The notes beneath the pieces are model-generated. The model saw only the letters and a program-made list of their open reading frames with translations, did not search any database and was not told where the DNA came from. Shown piece after piece: positions 7,781 to 12,857 of a stretch of 12,857 nucleotides of DNA (positions are counted from its first letter, which is position 1; the number at the start of each line of letters is the position of its first letter). Source of the stretch: Coemansia sp. RSA 922 (taxonomy: Eukaryota > Kickxellomycota > Kickxellomycetes > Kickxellales > Kickxellaceae); NCBI GenBank assembly GCA_027577415.1, contig JANBQS010000736.1:1-12857 (forward strand). Direction: 5' to 3'. A program made the translations under genes and the position numbers.

Positions 7781-8565
7781 GTTAAAAAGGCTTTCTAGGC
7801 ATTGCCAAAGGGTTTCCGCTTAGTGTAATTAGATATTGTACATGTCAAAGAGTATCTGTTTTCTTTTTGCCAAGGAGAGGCATCTATAGCCAATACAATT
7901 ACACGTTCAATTGGCAAAACACCATTCTAATCAAGATTGACCGACCACAGCCCCACTGCCGAATATTTGGGTCTCTACATAGCGACCCCAGCTGCCAACG
8001 AGTATTTGTAACATCTTTGCATACTAGATTACATTTCTTTGCTGCTGTCTAGCACAGACCCTTGCTGATTTCAATACTATCATAATAAACCAAATCGTGC
8101 TAGCATTTAGTTTGCAAGAACGGGATGCCCATATAGCCCTCGCAGGTCAATACTCTTTTAAAAAGAAGTGACAAGTTCTAGGGAGGCAGGTCGTGTTATT
8201 ATGCTCTTACAGAAACTTTACAATCAATAATTTTTTGTTTCTACATTTCCTGCCCTACAACAACCATTCGCATAGGTTATTTTCAGCTGAATATTCCATA
8301 AGAGTGCATTTGAGATTTAATAAAAAAAAGGGTTGAGTAGATACAGAGCGCCTCTACAACTACTGATGGCTTTCAATCTGTGCAAGTTGAACCATGACAA
8401 CAGACGCTACGCACACTATAAAAATGTGATTATATCCGCCAAAAGCCGTTAAAAATTGATCATAAATTAGGAAAGTGCATAATAGCTCCAATGTGGGAGG
8501 AGAGGGAGGGGACAGCAGCTTGAGTCACCTGGAATCGTTAAAGGAGTTATCAAAGAAAATGCCCA
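7781..8565. other. AT-rich stretch without a recognised gene
   Basis: I see no convincing gene, RNA or mobile element here. The only listed-size frame inside it (7867-8052, plus, 61 codons) lacks conserved features. TATAAAA at 8415-8421 and an ATG at 8475 begin a 114-codon plus-strand frame that mostly overlaps the better minus-strand ORF at 8566-8886. No tRNA-like GGTTCRANNCC box, long inverted repeat or target-site duplication was found by eye. Confidence 0.5.
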
Positions 8566-8886
8566 TCACCTATCCATATTTTGCAAATATTCTTCCATCT
8601 TTTGCAAACACGCTCCTTTCTGGCATCGACCATCATCCACCCAACACTGCATCTGCTCCAACCATCCCAATACCTGTTCAGTCCAGCGCTGCATCTCTTC
8701 AACTCTGCGTAGTTCATATTCCCTCAAAAGCTCACTCTCTTGGCGTTGCTCAAGCTCCACTCTGCGCAGACGTTCATCCGATATACATTGTTGAACCACA
8801 CTATTGCCATGCTGATTGAGTTTTGATAACTTGTCAGTACCTTGCTTGCCATCCCGATGAAATAGGTTATAAACCCAACGAAGCAT
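8566..8886 (-). CDS. unrecognised Trp-rich helical (coiled-coil-like) microprotein, 106 aa
   Basis: I do not recognise the family. The frame starts with a true ATG (8886-8884) and ends with TGA at 8568-8566. After a short N-terminus (MLRWVYNLFHRDGKQ) the protein is rich in Glu, Gln, Arg and Leu and almost free of Pro from residue 40 on. It has heptad-like spacing and repeated Trp motifs (MQRWTEQVLGWLEQMQCWVDD), as expected of an amphipathic helix or coiled coil. It has no signal peptide. Four Cys are present. Just before the ATG on the coding strand is T11-CCAACAG, a good splice acceptor, with TTACTAAAC about 45 bases further upstream as a branch site. A 5' UTR intron, possibly with its GTAAAA donor near 9010, is therefore plausible. 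The gene would be divergent from the small secreted-protein gene at 9263. The overlapping plus-strand frame (8475-8819) looks less protein-like. Whether it is expressed is unknown. Confidence 0.45.
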   Translation of the reverse strand: MLRWVYNLFHRDGKQGTDKLSKLNQHGNSVVQQCISDERLRRVELEQRQESELLREYELRRVEEMQRWTEQVLGWLEQMQCWVDDGRCQKGACLQKMEEYLQNMDR

Positions 8887-9262
8887 CTTGTCTGTTGGAA
8901 AAAAAAAAAGTAGTCACCAGCGATAAACTTTTTATGTTTAGTAATCGAATAATAGATGGATATATTTTTTTGGAGGTAAAGAGAAAAGAAAAAAGGTACA
9001 GAACTTTTACCGCAGCAGGTTATAATAAAAACGTAAGCAGAGTTCTAAATTACATGCTACAAATTCGATTTAATTAAAAAAAAGCACAAAACTTCCCGCA
9101 CTGCTCGCAATGGTATGAAAAAAACATCGTGTGCTCACCGAGATATATCCCCCAAACTCCACAAAGCGTCTTCTGCTCAGTCTTGCAATTCAGGACATTA
9201 TATAAACAAGCTCTCCAAATGCCTTTCCAGCCAACATCCCCCCACCACATACAACATTATTC
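8887..9262. other. divergent spacer between the helical microprotein and the small secreted protein
   Basis: This AT-rich spacer should hold the promoters of both small genes. Towards the left gene it carries a candidate 5' UTR intron: acceptor CCAACAG at 8898-8892, T11 tract, ACTAAAC branch-like site near 8940-8947, and possible donors GTAAAA or GTACCT around 8993-9012. Towards the right gene it carries a TATA box at 9199-9206 and a C/A-rich leader. No other gene is supported. Confidence 0.5.
9199..9206 (+). promoter_or_regulatory. TATA box (TATATAAA) of the small secreted-protein gene
   Basis: TATATAAA lies 57 bases upstream of the ATG at 9263 and is followed by a C/T/A-rich leader without another ATG before 9263. 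This geometry is typical of a fungal TATA-containing, often inducible, promoter. Confidence 0.6.
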
Positions 9263-9493
9263 ATGTATTCCAACTCGCTTCCTCGCCTTGCGTTAATACT
9301 CGCACTACTGACTACCGCAATCTTAGCTCACAGGGGGAGCTGGGATGACAGAAGACCCGGCGGACCAAGCGACTGGTACCGTCCAGTGTACTGGAACTGC
9401 GGCAAGTCCGAAACATTCAAATCAATTCCAGAACTACTCTGGCTAACAGCCCTAGCAGCCGTACTTGGCGCACTCACTGCCAACTATACCTAA
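9263..9493 (+). CDS. small secreted or membrane protein, 76 aa, family unknown
   Basis: I do not recognise a family. The N-terminus (MYSNSLPRLALILALLTTA followed by ILA-HRGSWDD) is a textbook signal peptide: one Arg, a 14-residue Leu/Ala/Ile core, then a polar turn. Cleavage is likely after Ala22. The middle is Trp/Tyr/Pro/Arg-rich with a single Cys (WYRPVYWNCGK). The C-terminal end is hydrophobic again (LLWLTALAAVLGAL), so the product may be a secreted peptide, a two-helix membrane microprotein, or, less likely at this length, a GPI-anchored peptide. A TATA box and an ATG-free leader precede it, and AATAAA occurs 30 bases after the stop. It is convergent with the Ste12 gene and divergent from the ORF at 8566-8886. 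A single Cys is unlike typical disulfide-rich effectors. Confidence 0.65.
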   Translation: MYSNSLPRLALILALLTTAILAHRGSWDDRRPGGPSDWYRPVYWNCGKSETFKSIPELLWLTALAAVLGALTANYT

Positions 9494-9522
9494 CTACTAG
9501 TAAACAAACGAAATTATTAAAA

Positions 9523-9528
9523 AATAAA
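9523..9528 (+). terminator. possible polyadenylation signal AATAAA of the small secreted-protein gene
   Basis: AATAAA begins 30 bases after the TAA at 9491-9493, in an A-rich stretch. It is a plausible 3' end signal; further AATAAA or ATAAAA copies lie downstream. Confidence 0.45.
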
Positions 9529-9536
9529 AAACAAAA

Positions 9537-9556
9537 CAAACAAACAAACAAACAAA
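9537..9556. repeat. (CAAA)5 microsatellite, followed by A-rich and TG-rich tracts
   Basis: Five perfect CAAA units lie in the 109-base spacer between two convergent genes, preceded by an imperfect CAAAA unit, followed by TAAA and A-rich sequence, then TGTGTGTGTATGTATA at 9571-9586. Probably a length-polymorphic simple repeat. Confidence 0.85.
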
Positions 9557-9602
9557 TAAAAAAGAAAAAATGTGTGTGTATGTATAATAAAAAAAGAGCC
9601 TG

Positions 9603-12600
9603 TTATACCGCAGAGACATGAGGCTTTGAGGATGAAACACTCGCTCGAACATATTTACTACCAGATATCTGATGCTCATCGCCTTCACCTCTGCTGCTAG
9701 CCCTGCTACCACCACTCATGACCACATCTTCATTATCAGCTTCGTCCAGATGCCGTTTAAGCGACAACGTACGACCAACAGCCACTTCCCGAGCCAGCCC
9801 GGGATGAAGAGGAGGAGGAGACATAGCGAACCCCACAGAAGACGATACAGCAGGCATCTCGCCTTGCGACACGCTCGCTAGAAACTGTTGTCGCAGCTCC
9901 GGTGAAAGAAACGACGCCACCAACATGGTATTGATATTAGATGCCGTCGTCGCGTCCGTCGACAAAGTTCGCGCAAAACCCGGCTCATCAGTATCTCCCG
10001 GCGATGTCTGCTGCAGCAACGGCTGCAAGCCCAGACTATCAGCCGCGAAATACGGCGACATCTGGTCGTCGCGCCCACGGCCCACAGCAGACCATCCGCC
10101 AGAGGCGCCCAGTGGCGTAGTAGCCACAACACTGCGCTGACGATTGTTTTTAGAGATCTTGCGCAGCATGGTCACAGCGTTGTTCTCCATCAGCGGCGAC
10201 TGCAAAGGCTGAGGCAATGCGGCAGCAGTAGTCTGCGGCGGACTGCTGTTATTGATAAACCATTCACGACCCATCAACGACAGCTCCTCGGGCATGGAAA
10301 TGCGCATACCACGTGCGCTGGCACGAGGACTCTGCACAGCTGCATAAAGCGATGGCTGCGGCTCGCCAAACGAGGAATTTTCCAAAACTAATCCACTATC
10401 GCCAAACCCACTAACACCACTAGCCGCGCCATTGCCAGAAAACAGAGCCGAATCAGCAAACATCAATCCGTTGGCAACACTATCCTCAGCAAGGCCCACG
10501 CTCACGCCCACAGCCACCGTCGCTGCCTTCCCACCGCCGGCAGCCCGCCGATTAGCAGTCTTTCTATTAACGTGCGTGCGGATGTGCTGATTGAGGTTGT
10601 CCATACGTGCAAACACCTTGTCGCACTCGGGCGCAGGACACTTGTACGGCCGCTCACCAGTATGTGTACGGAAATGCCGCTTCAAGTGCTCGTACCGCTT
10701 GAACTGCTTCACGCACCCTGAGAACGTACACGTGTACCGCCGCGACTCAACCTCGTCGCCTTCAGCTCCATGGGTCAGCCGAGCGCTACGTCCAGACGGC
10801 TTAGGTCCCGCGATATTTGCATGATCGACTTCTTGGCTCGTAGACAAGTTCTCGGCCGACTGTACCCCAGGCGGCATAAATCCATCGGGTCGAGGCGCAA
10901 CCGGCACCGCGCCATGCATTAACCCCACCTGCTGTGGCAATTGCAATTGTTGCTCAGCAGCTGCAGCGGCGTCAGCCTCCTCTCGGCTAAACTTTGCCGC
11001 CATCGCATTAACCGCAGCAGCAGCAACCACTGGATCAGCGGTACTAGGCGTCCGATTGAGCAAAGAGGGCGAGTCCCGATGCGCAATACGCGCTATGGTC
11101 TTCAAGTACGGATGGAAGCGCGAGAACCGCGAAGAGCGAGGCGCCGACGTATTTACCGACTTTTGCTGAGCAAGCCACTGCTGCTTTAAAATGTCATTCG
11201 ATCTGGACCCCTCAGTGCTCATCCGCGCTTCAGCCAACGACGCCGCAAACGACGACTGCTGGTCCAACGACGTACCGAGCAACAGGCCATTGTTTCTGCC
11301 GTCAGTAGAGCCAAAGTCTCCATCCATACTAAACATTGGCATCGACGATAATGCACTTTGTCCATGAACAGCCGAACCAGGAGGCTCGCGTGCAGAAGCC
11401 AGGATATTGTCAATATCGCTCAATGACATGGGGCCATTAGCAGGGAATAAATCGCCACCGCCATGGAACTGCAACGACGACATGGCATCAGGAGTGTGGT
11501 GAGGCGATATATGCTGAGAGTTGTTCATCATGGAGGCGATCGACGGCGACGAAGTCATCGACTCGATCATCGCAGACGCCATTGGTGTACGACCGCTCAT
11601 ATCGACGTCTGAGCCACTAGGGCCAATAGGCCCGCTCAGTGCGCTTAGCGGTATATCCAGTCGTTGCGATGGATCCCATCCAGAAAACGGCTGAAACTGC
11701 TGGGGTTGTGAGCTACCAAACGCAAACGCGCCAGGACGCAGTACGCCCTCTTGAATACGCCCTGTTTTGCCCAAAAGCTCCTCAAGCAGCGAGTTAAAGT
11801 CGCCAACATTATCCTGCGTCACAAGCGCGTTGGGATCCCCGCTCAGCAGCTCCAGCAGCTCCTGGCCATTGGCAGCACCCATCAGAGGCGAGTGGTGTGG
11901 AGTCGGTGTTGGCTGGTACTCGTTGTAAATAGCACGCAAGTCGCTGGCCTGTCGACGGAGCATCTCAAAGTTCATTCCGGTCCAGCTGTCATTAAGAACC
12001 ACAGCGTCCAGAGGGTTGCCAAACCCAGTTCTCTCTATGCCACCAGGCCCTGGACCTAGGCTATGGACGTCGCCGCTGTAGCCGCTGGATGCAGACATGG
12101 CCTTTCCTGAAACGTACTCTCTCAGCGATGGCTGCTGCTGACTATTGGCGATTGCAAGGTCGTTGAACATCCCGCGCTGCATGCAATTCTGGTCGCCAGA
12201 AACAGGAGGCTGGTTGTTGTTGTCGGCTGGCATCATAACGACCGAGCCAGCAATAGAACTGGCAATCGAGCCAGAGCCAGAATCCGGCGCTGACACCCGC
12301 GACTGAGCATGGGTGGCGCTACCTGTAACAAACCGGAGCATATCAGCCGAGTCGCCATATCTACCGCCGCTCTCGGGAAACACAGCGTGAGTATCTGTAT
12401 AGTCTTCATCGTGGGAAGACGACGCCATCGAGGCGATGGACACAGCAGACGCCTTGCAGACTCGTAAGAGAGAGTCGTTGGCAGTAGGAGCAACTATGGC
12501 CAAAGAAGTAGCCGTCGTCGACAGCGGCTGCTGCTGCCTCTGCTGCTGATGAGGAGGCTGTTGGGTGGCAGGCGACTGCGGCAGCGGCGGAGAGACAAGC

Positions 12601-12857
12601 GCAGTAGATACACGAAGTACCTGCGGAGCACTTCCAGGCACAGTTGGTCCGCTAAGCACATGCACAGCCAGCGTGGGCGGCACAGTCAACGGAAGCTCGA
12701 CGCCACCGATGACCACGTGCGAGGCAGGGTCAGCGTCGCACGAAATCTTGGTCGTAGGTTCAACTCCCATCGCCTCCCTCTTCAGATCCCTTTCCAGCGC
12801 CTCCTTGAAAAGCAAATCGTGAGGCACCGAGTCCCAGAAAAACACCTTCTGCTTCTT
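9603..12857 (-). CDS. Ste12-type transcription factor (STE domain plus two C2H2 zinc fingers), N-terminus cut by the right edge
   Basis: The frame runs without a stop from the right edge to the TAA at 9605-9603, 1,084 visible residues. It begins inside the STE homeodomain-like DNA-binding domain: KKQKVFFWDSVPHDLLF, then ALERDLKREAMGVEPTT, both hallmark Ste12 strings. The apparent start at 12845 is a GTG inside that domain and is not real. Two C2H2 fingers, each C-x4-C-x12-H-x3-H, span visible residues 710-762, with the Ste12-type helices YEHLKRHFRTH and MDNLNQHIRTH. The roughly 650-residue linker is rich in Gln, Ser, Pro and Ala and holds many SP/TP sites, plus a basic stretch FHPYLKTIARIAHRDSPSLL. 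A 320-residue tail follows the fingers. Ste12 proteins act in the nucleus downstream of Fus3/Kss1-type MAP kinases in mating, invasive growth and appressorium or hyphal programmes. The visible part alone exceeds the usual whole length of about 650-700 aa in moulds. No intron is seen in the visible part. Confidence 0.93.
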   Translation of the reverse strand, partial: KKQKVFFWDSVPHDLLFKEALERDLKREAMGVEPTTKISCDADPASHVVIGGVELPLTVPPTLAVHVLSGPTVPGSAPQVLRVSTALVSPPLPQSPATQQPPHQQQRQQQPLSTTATSLAIVAPTANDSLLRVCKASAVSIASMASSSHDEDYTDTHAVFPESGGRYGDSADMLRFVTGSATHAQSRVSAPDSGSGSIASSIAGSVVMMPADNNNQPPVSGDQNCMQRGMFNDLAIANSQQQPSLREYVSGKAMSASSGYSGDVHSLGPGPGGIERTGFGNPLDAVVLNDSWTGMNFEMLRRQASDLRAIYNEYQPTPTPHHSPLMGAANGQELLELLSGDPNALVTQDNVGDFNSLLEELLGKTGRIQEGVLRPGAFAFGSSQPQQFQPFSGWDPSQRLDIPLSALSGPIGPSGSDVDMSGRTPMASAMIESMTSSPSIASMMNNSQHISPHHTPDAMSSLQFHGGGDLFPANGPMSLSDIDNILASAREPPGSAVHGQSALSSMPMFSMDGDFGSTDGRNNGLLLGTSLDQQSSFAASLAEARMSTEGSRSNDILKQQWLAQQKSVNTSAPRSSRFSRFHPYLKTIARIAHRDSPSLLNRTPSTADPVVAAAAVNAMAAKFSREEADAAAAAEQQLQLPQQVGLMHGAVPVAPRPDGFMPPGVQSAENLSTSQEVDHANIAGPKPSGRSARLTHGAEGDEVESRRYTCTFSGCVKQFKRYEHLKRHFRTHTGERPYKCPAPECDKVFARMDNLNQHIRTHVNRKTANRRAAGGGKAATVAVGVSVGLAEDSVANGLMFADSALFSGNGAASGVSGFGDSGLVLENSSFGEPQPSLYAAVQSPRASARGMRISMPEELSLMGREWFINNSSPPQTTAAALPQPLQSPLMENNAVTMLRKISKNNRQRSVVATTPLGASGGWSAVGRGRDDQMSPYFAADSLGLQPLLQQTSPGDTDEPGFARTLSTDATTASNINTMLVASFLSPELRQQFLASVSQGEMPAVSSSVGFAMSPPPLHPGLAREVAVGRTLSLKRHLDEADNEDVVMSGGSRASSRGEGDEHQISGSKYVRASVSSSKPHVSAV

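Noticed and set aside
8475..8819. 114-codon plus-strand frame with a TATAAAA about 60 bases upstream
   Set aside because: Its translation is Pro/His/Ser-rich without pattern, and the overlapping minus-strand frame has better coding character and splice signals. It is not excluded.
6795..9262. tRNA genes, transposon ends or other RNA genes in the AT-rich pocket
   Set aside because: No A/B-box pair, cloverleaf, terminal repeats or transposase motifs were seen when reading both strands; a covariance-model search would be decisive.
9115..9348. 77-codon plus-strand frame overlapping the small secreted-protein gene
   Set aside because: It contains the TATA box and leader of the 9263 gene and shows no signal peptide or domain.
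12843..12845. GTG as a start codon of the Ste12 protein
   Set aside because: The frame continues upstream as KKQK, part of the conserved STE domain, so the gene runs past the right edge.

Overview
The window looks like a fungal nuclear genome. Genes lie on both strands, introns are few and short with GT-AG ends and a clear TGCTAAC branch site, coding regions are GC-rich, and spacers are AT-rich with A/T homopolymers. The gene set includes a Ste12 transcription factor with a STE domain plus two C2H2 fingers, and a LIM-LIM-C1-RhoGAP protein. Ste12 with C2H2 fingers argues against budding yeast. Low intron density with low-complexity Ala/Gly/Gln/Ser tracts would fit an early-diverging group such as Kickxellomycotina, but that placement is inference and no database search was possible.

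Layout. (1) 71-830, plus: last exon of an ABCC-type ABC transporter, cut by the left edge, with the preceding intron at 1-70. (2) 893-4526, minus: two-exon LIM-LIM-coiled coil-C1-RhoGAP protein of 1,173 aa, convergent with the ABC gene. (3) 4824-6794, minus: intronless TCF25/Rqc1 homologue of 656 aa, in tandem with the RhoGAP gene. (4) About 6.8-9.26 kb: an AT-rich accessory pocket with two small ORFs of unknown family on the minus strand. One (7226-7600, probably with an upstream exon to 7748) encodes a possible signal/anchor segment followed by a beta-rich domain. The other (8566-8886) encodes a Trp-rich, heptad-like helical microprotein. (5) 9263-9493, plus: a 76-aa protein with a signal peptide and its own TATA box. 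(6) 9603-12857, minus: Ste12, cut by the right edge inside the STE domain.

The conserved genes cover membrane transport (ABCC), Rho/Cdc42 GTPase control (RhoGAP), ribosome-associated quality control (TCF25/Rqc1) and MAPK-dependent transcription (Ste12). Nothing suggests an operon or biosynthetic cluster. The most novel material is the 7.2-9.5 kb pocket of small unrecognised proteins, including a dyad of CRE-like sites and a divergent pair of small genes. I found no tRNA, rRNA, transposon, CRISPR array or viral sequence.
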